Assembly (NCBI RefSeq): GCF_000498395.2
Contig: NZ_CP010979.1
Coordinates: forward strand, 496,001-560,000
Origin: Pseudomonas putida S13.1.2
GTDB lineage: Bacteria; Pseudomonadota; Gammaproteobacteria; Pseudomonadales; Pseudomonadaceae
DNA length: 64,000 bases
Direction of reading: 5' to 3'
Shown: piece after piece, positions 1 through 9,200 of the stretch
How positions within the stretch are numbered: the stretch's first letter is position 1
Layout of the letters: each line of letters begins with the position of its first letter
Notes under the pieces: generated by a model
The model's database searches: none
What the model saw: only the letters and a program-made list of their open reading frames with translations
Told to the model about the DNA's origin: nothing
Translations under genes and position numbers: made by a program

Positions 1-140
1 AAGCCGCGTTCAGTGTTGATGGCAAGGGTGCATTTGCGTTGACGTGACGATCAGACGATGCTTACTATTGTAACTGTGTTCCAAATAGAACGGCGTGACA
101 TTTTGGTTGGCGCTGCTCATAACCAGCTGAGAAGAATCCC

Positions 141-935
141 ATGAGAGTCGTTAAAGGTGCTGTTGATCGCTGCCTTGAGGCTATCGAGCTGCTGGCTCGT
201 GAAGCCCGCTGGATGCGAATGTCTGATATTGCAGGTGAACTGGGGATGGAGAAGGGGCCGGCCCACCGTGTGCTTGCGCAGTTGGTCGAACAAGGATGGG
301 CCGAGCAGGATGAGGCAACATCCCAATACCGGCTGACACTCAAGCTGGCGCTTTTGGGGCAGCGTTACCTGAACGGCATCGGGTTGCCGGAGCTTGTGCA
401 GCCGATCATTGAAAACGTAGCGTCTTTATCCCATGAGCTGGTACGCCTGACTGTCGTCTGCGAGGGCGGTTTGTCTTGGCTCGCCTCGGCCCAAGGCGCC
501 GCACCTGGTTTGATGTACTCGCCAGCCATGGATCAGCCAATCAATCTGTACACCACTGCTAACGGCAAAGCCTGGCTTGCATCCATGCCTGACGAGCAAG
601 CTGTCGAAATTGCGATCCGCGACGGTTTGGGCAAAGACCTGGGTATAGGTAAAGGCCCCAAGGCTATCAATACCGTTGAACGCTTGCTTTCCGACTTGGC
701 GGCGACCAGATCACGGGGTTATGGGCTCGTTGTGGAAGAGGCTGAGGCTGGTGTGTGGGCAATCGCGGTGCCGGTGAAGATGATCCCGTCTGGAGTTGTG
801 GTCGGGACCATGAGTATTGCCGGCCCGGTGTTGCGGATGCATCCAGACCGCTACGACGATTTGCATGCACTGCTTGAGGATGCTGCGAACAAGCTTGGTA
901 CGGTATGGCCTCGGCAACCCAGCGTGCAGGGGTGA
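141..935 (+). CDS. IclR-family transcriptional regulator
   Basis: A 264-residue protein with the IclR layout: an N-terminal winged helix-turn-helix (about residues 5-65, with the MSDIAGELGMEKGPAHRVL recognition helix region) and a C-terminal ligand-binding domain (about 75-255). IclR proteins usually sense an organic acid and control an adjacent catabolic operon. The stop codon lies 5 bases before the ATG of the downstream hydratase gene, so regulator and enzymes probably share a transcript. The length is normal for the family. The inducer cannot be read from sequence; a keto acid or ring-cleavage product fits the neighbouring enzymes. Confidence 0.9.
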   Translation: MRVVKGAVDRCLEAIELLAREARWMRMSDIAGELGMEKGPAHRVLAQLVEQGWAEQDEATSQYRLTLKLALLGQRYLNGIGLPELVQPIIENVASLSHELVRLTVVCEGGLSWLASAQGAAPGLMYSPAMDQPINLYTTANGKAWLASMPDEQAVEIAIRDGLGKDLGIGKGPKAINTVERLLSDLAATRSRGYGLVVEEAEAGVWAIAVPVKMIPSGVVVGTMSIAGPVLRMHPDRYDDLHALLEDAANKLGTVWPRQPSVQG

Positions 936-940
936 AGCTC

Positions 941-1741
941 ATGGATCAGTGCAGTCAATCAGCTGATGCGCGTGAACCCACCCTTTTGCAAGCCGCCGCG
1001 TACCTCGCGAACGCACGCCAAACGGGTAATCGACTAGATGCTCTGCCCTGCAATGAGGCGTCACTGAGCCTGGAGCAAGGCTTCGAGATACAACAGCATG
1101 TCGGTGTGCTGGCCGGGAAAAAAGTGGGCGGATGGAAATGCGCATTGCCCAAACCTGGCAAGTGGATAGTCGCGCCCATTTACACCGATAGCATCGTGAG
1201 TTGCGACCGATACCCCCTGGGCTTCGCAACTTCCACGGTACGAATCGAACCCGAGCTTGCTTGCGTGTTGGGCGCCAGTCTTCCTGCCCGCGCGGCGCCC
1301 TACACGGCCGATGACATTGCGCGGGCCATCAGTCAGGTACACCTTGCACTCGAGGTAATCGACTGTCGGTACACCGATCCGCAAAAGGTCCCGTTCGAGC
1401 ACTTGCTGGCTGACGGGTTGTTCAACCATGGGCTAGTGCTGGGGCCTCGTGCCATTTCGCTGAGCTCGAACAATTTGCCCACTCACCTTGATGTAACCCT
1501 GAGTCATCCGGGTGTAGAGCCTGTGAGCATTGCCGGCACTCACCCGGATCAAGACCCCGTCTCGCCGATCGTCTGGCTCGCCAATTTTCTCTCTGCACGT
1601 GGCATCGATCTGGAGGCGGGTCAGGTCGTGATCACCGGCTCCTATGCGGGGCTACTCGAAGTTCCCACCCACCAGCCGCTGGATATCCAGTTCGGCGAGG
1701 CAGGATCCCTGTCTGTCTTTTTTTCAACGCTTGAGGAGTAA
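941..1741 (+). CDS. 2-keto-4-pentenoate hydratase family protein
   Basis: A 266-residue member of the MhpD/DmpE-type hydratase/decarboxylase family, which adds water to 2-hydroxypentadienoate-like acids after meta-cleavage of aromatics. Supporting segments are the VRIEPELACVLG region, whose acidic residues bind the divalent metal, the FNHGLVLGP segment, and the C-terminal VVITGSYAGLLEVP segment. I chose the ATG at 941 because an AGGGG ribosome site (927-932) precedes it; an in-frame upstream start at 905 would overlap the regulator. The downstream FAH-fold gene begins 3 bases after the stop, which suggests coupled translation. The exact substrate is unknown. Confidence 0.85.
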   Translation: MDQCSQSADAREPTLLQAAAYLANARQTGNRLDALPCNEASLSLEQGFEIQQHVGVLAGKKVGGWKCALPKPGKWIVAPIYTDSIVSCDRYPLGFATSTVRIEPELACVLGASLPARAAPYTADDIARAISQVHLALEVIDCRYTDPQKVPFEHLLADGLFNHGLVLGPRAISLSSNNLPTHLDVTLSHPGVEPVSIAGTHPDQDPVSPIVWLANFLSARGIDLEAGQVVITGSYAGLLEVPTHQPLDIQFGEAGSLSVFFSTLEE

Positions 1742-1744
1742 CGT

Positions 1745-2638
1745 ATGCGCTTGGTTCGTTTCGGTTTGCCAGGACAAGAACTGCCTGGGATTTTGGATGC
1801 TCAAGGACAGATAAGGGATCTTTCGGGCATTGTCGATGATATCGATGCCGCAGCGCTGGCGCCGTCCAGTATTGAAAAACTGCGTGGCATCGACACCGGG
1901 CGCCTGCCGCTGGTACCGGCGGGTGCCCGTCTGGGGCCGTGCGTGGGCAGCGTGCCGAACCTGATCTGTATCGGCCTCAATTATTCTGACCACGCCGCCG
2001 AAACCAACACGCCTATTCCGAGCCAACCTGTTGTGTTCAACAAGCACACCGGGTCCATCAGTGGTGCAAATGACCCTGTGATCCTGCCGGGTGATGCGAA
2101 GAAGCTCGACTGGGAAGTCGAACTGGCTATCGTGATTGGCTCACCCGCCTGGCACGTAGAGGAAAGCAAAGCGCTGGATCATATCGCCGGTTACTGCCTG
2201 GCGAACGATGTCTCCGAACGCGCGTATCAGCTTGAGTACGAAGGGCAATGGACCAAGGGCAAGAGCAGCTTTTCGTTCGCGCCACTGGGTCCCTGGTTGG
2301 TGACGCGCGATGAAATCGCCGATCCGCAGAACCTCGACCTCTGGCTGGAAGTGAACGGCAAGCGTTATCAGAACGGTAACACCCGGACGATGATCTTCAG
2401 CGTGGCCCACATCGTGTCCTACCTTAGCCGTTTCATGCCGCTGATGCCGGGTGACGTCATCATTACCGGCACGCCGCCCGGCGTAGGCCTGGGTCAGAAG
2501 CCGCATGTGTTTCTCAAGGCCGGGGATGTCATGCGCGTAGGTGGAGCGGGTTTGGGTGAGCAGACCCAGACGGTAGTTCCCTATGTTTCGGAGATGGGCG
2601 CAGCCTGGGTTGACGGTCGCTACCCTAACGTTGATTGA
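1745..2638 (+). CDS. Fumarylacetoacetate hydrolase-fold enzyme
   Basis: A 297-residue protein of the FAH superfamily (C-C bond hydrolases, isomerases and decarboxylases acting on beta-diketo or hydroxymuconate-type acids). The catalytic core starts at the PNLICIGLNYSDHAAE motif (about residue 75). The metal-binding acidic residues lie in the DWEVELAIVIG segment and in the following LANDVSER segment. The ITGTPPGVGLG loop near the C terminus is typical of the family. A GAGGAG ribosome site overlaps the end of the hydratase gene. Automated pipelines often name such proteins ureidoglycolate lyase; the neighbouring hydratase makes a role in meta-cleavage-type acid breakdown more likely. Confidence 0.87.
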   Translation: MRLVRFGLPGQELPGILDAQGQIRDLSGIVDDIDAAALAPSSIEKLRGIDTGRLPLVPAGARLGPCVGSVPNLICIGLNYSDHAAETNTPIPSQPVVFNKHTGSISGANDPVILPGDAKKLDWEVELAIVIGSPAWHVEESKALDHIAGYCLANDVSERAYQLEYEGQWTKGKSSFSFAPLGPWLVTRDEIADPQNLDLWLEVNGKRYQNGNTRTMIFSVAHIVSYLSRFMPLMPGDVIITGTPPGVGLGQKPHVFLKAGDVMRVGGAGLGEQTQTVVPYVSEMGAAWVDGRYPNVD

Positions 2639-2654
2639 TCCCGGAGAAAAAGAT

Positions 2655-3350
2655 ATGAGTTTTGCAGGAACAGGCGTAGTTGCAATTTGGCATGATCTTT
2701 TGCCCGAGGCGCGGGATGAGTTCTACGAGTGGCATAACCGTGAGCACATGCCCGAGCGGGCGGCGATCCCCGGGTTTCAGCGGGGGCGGCGATACATCGC
2801 GCTCGATGCGGGGCCTTTGTATTTCAATCTGTATGAGGCCGATACCGTCGGGGTGTTAGGGGGGGCAGATTATCTGGCTCGCCTTAATGCGCCGACTCCC
2901 TGGACACAGAAAGTCGTGCAGTCTTACCGCAATGTCGCTCGATCAATCTGTGACGTGCACTACACCGCCGGCGTAGGAAATGGCGCCTACCTGGTCACCC
3001 TGCGCTTCAATGTGACCGCCGAACGCCACGCAGACGTTCTCCAAGCGTTGCGTGATCAGGTGTTGCCTCCGCTGGCCGATGCTCAAGGGATCACCGGGAT
3101 CCACCTTTGCACCGCCGATGAAGCCGTCAGCAAGGTTGAGACGGCAGAGAAAAAGGCCCGATTGGAGGGCACTGAAATCCCATCCTGGATCATCATCATC
3201 GAAGGCTGTGCCGCGGACTATGTCGGGCATGCCAGAGAGCAGCTGGTCGCGGCCGTTGGTAACTTGCTGGACGAACCTGAACCGCAACTCGCCACGACGC
3301 TTTATCAACTGGAATATACCCGCTGCAAGACGCCTTCCAGCGCGGGCTGA
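2655..3350 (+). CDS. Dimeric alpha/beta-barrel-like protein of unknown function
   Basis: A 231-residue protein. The N-terminal half contains FYEWHNREHMPERAAIPGFQRGRRY, seen here in part, with the W-H-x-x-E-H-M-x-E-R pattern found in EthD/DUF4286-like ferredoxin-fold proteins. The second half may repeat the fold. I chose the ATG at 2655 because GGAGAAAAAG lies just upstream; earlier in-frame starts would overlap the FAH gene. It is third in the operon, so it probably helps with, or chaperones, the same substrate. No catalytic assignment is possible from sequence alone. Confidence 0.7.
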   Translation: MSFAGTGVVAIWHDLLPEARDEFYEWHNREHMPERAAIPGFQRGRRYIALDAGPLYFNLYEADTVGVLGGADYLARLNAPTPWTQKVVQSYRNVARSICDVHYTAGVGNGAYLVTLRFNVTAERHADVLQALRDQVLPPLADAQGITGIHLCTADEAVSKVETAEKKARLEGTEIPSWIIIIEGCAADYVGHAREQLVAAVGNLLDEPEPQLATTLYQLEYTRCKTPSSAG

Positions 3351-3528
3351 TAATGGCGGAGCTGCAGTAAGCAAACAGTGCTCCGCGTTTTGCTCTTTTG
3401 GGTGCGCCTGGCGTGCATGATAAGCACCGCTGTGGGCGCGCTCTTTTTTTGGCCAGCAAACTCGTCGAATGAATGTTCGGCGTGACGGGCTGCGTTTGAA
3501 TTAAATATCTGTGATGGAAATAATAAAA

Positions 3529-4800
3529 ATGAAAATCCGCGCACCCGAGTATATTTTCAATAACGCAAACGTGTTGATCGCCGTGCCACTGCTGAGTACT
3601 GCAATCAGCGTGCAGGCAGTCGAAACCGGATTTATAGAAGACTCAACGGCTGGGTTAAACCTGCGTAATTACTCTATGAGTCGCAACTATGTCAGCGACT
3701 CGGCGACTCAAAGTAAGGCCGAGGCGTGGAGCCAAGCGTTCATTTTGAATTACACCTCCGGCTTCACCCACGGCCTGGTAAGTTTTGGGGTAGACGCGAT
3801 GGGCCTCTACGCTGTGAAACTGGACGGTGGCCGTGGCACTGCCGGCACCCAATTGATGCCAGTTCATGACGATGGCCACGCGGCGGATGATTACGGGCGG
3901 CTGGCGATTGCGGGAAAAGTACGGATCTCGGCTACGGAGCTCAAGGTTGGCGAATGGATGCCTACACTACCGATCCTGCGTTCAGATGACGGGCGATCGT
4001 TGCCGCAGACGTTCAGAGGTGCGCAGATCACTTCTCGAGAGATTGAAAATCTCACCCTGTATGGTGGCCAGTTCCGTGCCAACAGCCCACGAAACGATGC
4101 CAGCATGGAAGATATGTTCCTTGCCCAGAAACCGGGCGTCACCTCGGATCGGTTCAACTTTGTGGGGGGTGAGTACACGTTCAATGACAAGCGGACGTTG
4201 CTCGGTGGGTGGGGGGCGGCGTTAAAGGATATCTACCGTCAGCAGATGATCCAGGTCACTCACAGCCAGCCCATTGGCAAATGGACGCTGGGTGCTAACG
4301 TCCAATGGTACAAGGGTCAGGATGAGGGGCGGTCATTGGCGGGGGATCTCGACAACCGTACCTGGTCCGGATTGTTTTCAGCGAGGTACGGCGCGAACAC
4401 CTTCTCTATCGGTCTGCAGAAGGTCTCCGGCCAAGACGGCTGGATGAAAGTCAACGGTACTTCAGGTGGCTCATTGGCTAACGACAGCTTCAGCTCCAGC
4501 TACGAAAATGCCAATGAGCGCTCCTGGCAGGTGCGCCACGATTATAATTTTGTGGCATTGGGCGTTCCGGGTCTGGTCGTCATGAACCGCTATATCAAAG
4601 GGCGTGGTATTCATGTTGGGGGTGAGACCGGTGTCAAAGAGTGGGGGCGGGAGACCGAACTGGCTTATGTGTTCCAGTCTGGCGCGCTGAAAGACTTGAA
4701 TATCAAATGGCGGAACTCGACGTTGCGTCGGGGTTGGGGTACCAACACGAGCTTCAATGAAAACCGTCTGATCCTCAACTATCCACTTTCGCTGTTTTGA
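3529..4800 (+). CDS. OprD-family outer-membrane porin
   Basis: A 423-residue outer-membrane beta-barrel of the OprD/Occ family, which takes up small carboxylates or amino acids. It has a signal-peptide-like N terminus (hydrophobic stretch ending SVQA), the diagnostic mature start ETGFIEDSTAGLNLRNY, a central PQTFRGAQITSREI segment matching the OprD 'LPQTLRG..v' region, and a C-terminal NENRLILNYPLSLF ending in phenylalanine. A GTG/ATG pair at 3511/3514 would add six residues; the ATG at 3529 gives a normal signal peptide. It follows the catabolic genes after 160 bases and is probably the uptake channel for their substrate. Confidence 0.9.
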   Translation: MKIRAPEYIFNNANVLIAVPLLSTAISVQAVETGFIEDSTAGLNLRNYSMSRNYVSDSATQSKAEAWSQAFILNYTSGFTHGLVSFGVDAMGLYAVKLDGGRGTAGTQLMPVHDDGHAADDYGRLAIAGKVRISATELKVGEWMPTLPILRSDDGRSLPQTFRGAQITSREIENLTLYGGQFRANSPRNDASMEDMFLAQKPGVTSDRFNFVGGEYTFNDKRTLLGGWGAALKDIYRQQMIQVTHSQPIGKWTLGANVQWYKGQDEGRSLAGDLDNRTWSGLFSARYGANTFSIGLQKVSGQDGWMKVNGTSGGSLANDSFSSSYENANERSWQVRHDYNFVALGVPGLVVMNRYIKGRGIHVGGETGVKEWGRETELAYVFQSGALKDLNIKWRNSTLRRGWGTNTSFNENRLILNYPLSLF

Positions 4801-5448
4801 TTGATAGGGATGGGCGGCGTCTTTGAATTCCCGGCATCCGACAACGCAGCGCCCAGATCGTAGGCAGACAGCCGCGGCATTCAGGCACAAATCCCGCACC
4901 GCGGTGCCGTAGCCGTGACTAACGTGGGCTACCTCGGCATGGCGCCCGTCACACAAACCACGCCCATGACCACCCACGGTGTCCACCAGGGCCATTGGTG
5001 ATGCATGCGGTAGTGCGGGGCGCGACATTGTTCAATGGGGCGGTCAGGCGCTGTGGCGCCGGTTCAGGTCTGCGTTGCACAACGATCCGGTGCAGCTCGC
5101 TCTGGGATTCTGGATGGAGCATCGCCAAAGGGGAGGGCGACAACCAGTTTGGTCTGCAACAGCGGTTCGCTGGGCAGGCCATGGGGTCTTCAGGGATACA
5201 GTCGAAGCCGACATCGAACAGGTTGTGCTGCAAGCCTTTAAGTTGTGCAGCGAGCGGCACTCCGAACAGTTGGAGATTGATGTCGGGTTCTTCCTCGCCT
5301 ATAGCGCTGCCAGGCGCTTGGGGAGCATGCCATCCGGCAATGCCATACATCCCCGGGCGATCAGGCCTTGCTCGTAGGTTAGCAGCGGCGGCAACAGACA
5401 TACTGCTGGGATGTCTGTTGTTCACCTACTCCATCTGGCCTAGTTCAC
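4801..5448. other. Gene-poor junction between porin and T6SS locus
   Basis: No intact gene could be supported here. The stretch contains the broken tssL 3' end described separately (about 4952-5100) plus reading frames on both strands that lack family signatures or ribosome sites. It looks like deletion debris at the edge of the T6SS locus. Confidence 0.6.
4952..5100 (-). pseudogene. Broken second copy of the tssL 3' end
   Basis: On the minus strand this segment is closely similar at the DNA level to the 3' part of the intact tssL gene (forward positions about 13937-14080). Both encode the P-E-P...RLT/D-PLNNVAPR segment followed by the QWPWWTPWV membrane anchor. Relative to the intact gene it lacks one base in a GTGGCGGGG stretch (near 5010-5020), so the frame breaks after NVAPR, and homology stops inside the membrane segment. 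It therefore cannot encode a working TssL. It is best explained as a relic of a duplicated or recombined T6SS segment. Confidence 0.75.
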
Positions 5449-5715
5449 TCAGCGATGGACGCTGCCGTGTGATGCGCTGGCGATCAAGCTGGCGCCGCAC
5501 GCGGTCTTCATGCCTTCGAGCGCGACGGGTACTCCGTTGACGCGGTAGGTGTCACTGCCCTCGATGATTGGGAACTCGCCTTTGCATAAAGGGCAGTAGA
5601 CCATGTTTCCTTTGCCGGCCATTGGTTTGCCGTTGAGGTTTGTATGGGGTATGGATTCAATTACTTCACCTCCGTGATCGGTTGAGTCGTTAAGTCTTAC
5701 AATTTGTGGCATCAT
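5449..5715 (-). CDS. PAAR-domain T6SS spike-tip protein
   Basis: A protein of about 88 residues with the PAAR pattern: DSTDHGGEVI near the start, then an NGKPMAGKGNMVYCPLCKG segment, then VNGVPVALEGMKTACGASLIAS. PAAR proteins cap the VgrG trimer with a sharp, metal-binding cone and can carry effectors. Two adjacent ATG codons (5713-5715 and 5710-5712) follow an AGAGGA ribosome site, so the start is uncertain by one codon. The gene lies downstream of the rhs and immunity genes on the same strand, fitting delivery of the Rhs toxin by this spike. Confidence 0.88.
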   Translation of the reverse strand: MMPQIVRLNDSTDHGGEVIESIPHTNLNGKPMAGKGNMVYCPLCKGEFPIIEGSDTYRVNGVPVALEGMKTACGASLIASASHGSVHR

Positions 5716-5958
5716 CAAGTCCTCTTAAAGTTTCTGCTGAACTGCGCAGTCTCCATCACCCCTTACCGGTATTAGGTGACCTCACCGGCAACATTGATCC
5801 TTTACGGCAGTTGACCCAGGGTATCGTATGCTCATTGACTTCGATGGAGGTTGTATAGCATGTGAGCTTCGTGTCGCTTCAACGTTTGCATCGTTCTTTG
5901 GCTTCCTAGCAGTGCATGCATTTCTAAATCCCGATGTGTGTTTGTCAATTCAATCAAG

Positions 5959-6261
5959 CTAGCTTTTGTTGCATTTAAAGATAATCTCATCTTCCGTTAT
6001 GTGGAGTTCGCTGGTTATGAATGTCATTGCTTCGGACAGGCTGGTATATGACTTGCGTATATGTACCCTGTAAAGGTCGGTGGCGTCTTCATAGTCCTCA
6101 AGATATTCGTCAAGACCAATATGGAAGGTGTTATTGTGGAGTTTTATGAAAAATTCCTTCTTGTAGATTTTTCCGTTTTCATTATATTCGTGTTCTAGCC
6201 ATAGTTTTTTATTCTGCTTTAAATGGCTTTTTATTTTTTGAAGCTGGTTATAAATTTTCAT
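5959..6261 (-). CDS. Candidate immunity protein for the Rhs toxin
   Basis: A roughly 100-residue lysine- and glutamate-rich soluble protein with no motif I recognise. Its ATG overlaps the stop codon of the rhs gene, the usual arrangement for a toxin and its cognate immunity gene. Base composition is clearly AT-richer than the neighbouring T6SS genes, as is common for exchangeable toxin-immunity cassettes. The immunity role is inferred from position, size and composition only. A longer reading from a TTG at about 6288 is possible, but the overlapping ATG is preferred. Confidence 0.65.
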   Translation of the reverse strand: MKIYNQLQKIKSHLKQNKKLWLEHEYNENGKIYKKEFFIKLHNNTFHIGLDEYLEDYEDATDLYRVHIRKSYTSLSEAMTFITSELHITEDEIIFKCNKS

Positions 6262-9200
6262 CGTCTTTTTGGTCTCGTGCCCGGGCAATTAGGATTTCTC
6301 TCGATGAAGATGTCTGCTCTAGATCCTTCTGGTGTGACTATATTAATATGAGGCAAAGTTTTATGCGCATGGCCGTCGGGAAGTGATTCATGGCCGTAAA
6401 GAACTCCAGTTACTGGATTGATTTTGAAATCCATATGATAGCTGGCTCTTCCCGTGCCATTTTGGCGGAGGGACTTGAAAGCAGCTTTATCCCTAGCAAT
6501 CTTGTCTGGAGTTTTATCACCCGCGCCTGCCGATTTCTGCGCGTCAGGAAAGGCTCCGAACAATACGGCGGAAGCCTCTTTGTAAGAGCAAACGGTAACG
6601 CTTTTACCACTTCGCAACTCTGCGACTGCTTTGATTATGCTGAGTGGAGATAAGCCTCTAGGGTCATCCCATTGTAAGGGGTTTGGAGCATATTGATATA
6701 CATTCAGCCCCCCGCTGAATCCGATCGGATCTTTTCCGATAAAACGCCCCAGGCGCGGATCGTAGTGACGATATCTATTGTAGTGTAGCCCAATTTCTGT
6801 ATCTAAATACTGACCAGGTAGTCGAACAGGGTTGCAAATGTCCGCCCGCTTAGCTTTTCCATTTGTTTCGCAGGTTCCCCCCCAAGCCTGAAAGATTCCA
6901 CTCCAGGCGATTTTCCCGCTCTCATCAGTAAACTCATGGGGTGTTCCGAGACAATTGCAGTGCCACCAGCCAATCTTATCAAAACGTCTCATTACCGGTT
7001 TGTGTTGCCACACTGGATCCCGGTCAATGTCATATGGGAAATCATAGCTCGGCTGATGCATCATTTCATCAATATGGTTTATCACGCCTTGCGCGACCGG
7101 AATGAAGGTCCCCGGCTCGAACACGTAATGCGTGGTCTGTCCCTTGCCATCACGCCCTCTCTGTTCGAATGCTAGCGTATCGCCGTCCCAGATGAACAAC
7201 GTCAAATCGCAACCCAGCTTTTCATCCAGCGCGCGCCTGGCGTTCTCGTTCCAGACCGGTCCAGCTTGTACCCGGTTTCGGTACTTCGAGCGTGAGTCCT
7301 TGTAGACCCGGCGGCCTAATGCGTCATAGCCAAACTCGACAACCAGACGCTCATCTTCGTAGCGCCGCAGCCGGTCGAACAAGTCCCAGGTAAACTTGCC
7401 AGTCTTGCCGTTCTCAATCCGCTCCAGCAGATTGCCGCGCTCGTCATACCGATACTGCGTACCGCAATAGCTGCGCAGCACGTTGTCCATCAGTTTGCGC
7501 GGCGAGTGAGGATTGGCCCCCGGCGGTGCTTCGGGGTCCAGCAGGTTGCTCGCCGGGTCGAAGGCGAATGTCTCCTTCTCATAGTTGTGGCTGGCTTCGA
7601 GCAAGCGGCCGACCGGGTCATAGCGATAGCGCAGATCGCCACGGTTCAGGTCATTGATGTGGTGTAACTGGCCAGCTTCGTCGTAGCGGTAAGTGCGCGC
7701 CGCTATTCGTTTGGACTCGCCCTGTCGGGCCAGCGTCTGCTCCAGCAACTGGCCATTCGGGCTCCAGGTTTGTCGCTGGACCAGGCCGTTGCCTTGCACG
7801 CGCCCGATCTCTCGGTGCAAGTCATCACGCTCGTAACTGATCAACTCCTTGTCATCGAGTTTTAGGGCCAGTAGATGTCCGCTGCCATAGGTCAGCCAGC
7901 TGACCCTGTGCCCATCGGGGCGAGTGGTGGCGATACGTTGGTTGAGGGCATCGTATTCATGGGTGAACACGGCAACCTGTGGCTTTGTAAGGTAATCCAG
8001 CCACTGGTGCTCGCGCGTATTGTTGCCCGCCGCATCGTAAAACCACTGCAGTCTGCAGGTCTCGTTGTTGGCCGACAGCAGGTTGCCATTACCGTTATAG
8101 GCAAAGGTCTCAACTTCCCACTTCTCGCCGCCGCGCCGTCCGGCCTTGCGCTGAATGAGCCGGCCCATCGGGTCGTATTCGAAGTGGGTGGTCCTGTCGC
8201 CATCTACACGGCGAGTAGGCAGGTTACTGCCGTTGTCGTAGAGGTAGTGGGTGGTTTCCTTGTCGAAACCGGTTTCCTTGAGCAGCCGACCCACAGGGTC
8301 GTACTTGAAACTGGCTTCGCTGTTGTTCTCGTTGCGCAGGCGCACGAGCTGACCGAGCTTGTCCCAGTGATAGGTGAGGGTGGTGTCGTTGGCGTTGAGA
8401 CGCTGATGGATCAGGCCGGCTTCGTTGTAGATCCAGGATGTACTTCGATGAAGGGCGTCGGTGTGTTTGAGTAAACGGCCCTCGGCATCGCGTTCGAACT
8501 TTTCTTTGGTCTTGTCTGGGTGGACCAGCAATGTCAGCTGGCCGGCCTCATAGTGGTACTCGGTTACCTCGCCGGCGGCGTTGATCAGTTTGGCCAGTTG
8601 GCCCAGGGCATCGTACTTCCATTGCGTGGTCTTGCCCGAGCAATCGGTGTAGCTGGTCAGCTGCCCATCACGGTTGTAAGCCAGTTTCTTCTCACCGCCG
8701 TTGGCATCGGTGATGGCAACGGGGAGGTTGTCACTGTTGTAGGTGTAGAGGGTCTTGTTTTCCAGTGGATCCTGGGTTTCGATGATGTTGCCGCGCTGGT
8801 CGTAGTCGTATTTCCACAGTCCGCCCTCGGCGTCGCGGCTCTTGAAACGCTGGTCCAGGTCGTCATAGGCGTGGTGGATCGATGAGCCGTCCGGGCGAGT
8901 GTGCTGCAGCAGATTGCCGCGCTCGTCATAGGCATAGACATCGCTACTGCCATCGGTGTGAATATGCTGGGTGACGTTCTTGGCAGCATCCCGGTAGAGC
9001 CATTCCTCGTTCTTGTCGGGATGGATGATGCGGTACGGGTAGCCGAGGATGTCGCAGAAGTGTTGGGTTTCATTGCCGTTGGCATCTACGATACGGGTCA
9101 GGCGGATGTTCGGGTCCCAGCTCAGACGGGTATCCAGGCTGCCATCGTCGCCCCACTCGCGAACAGCTTTGGCATCAGCGCCTTCGCCAAGCCATTCGAG

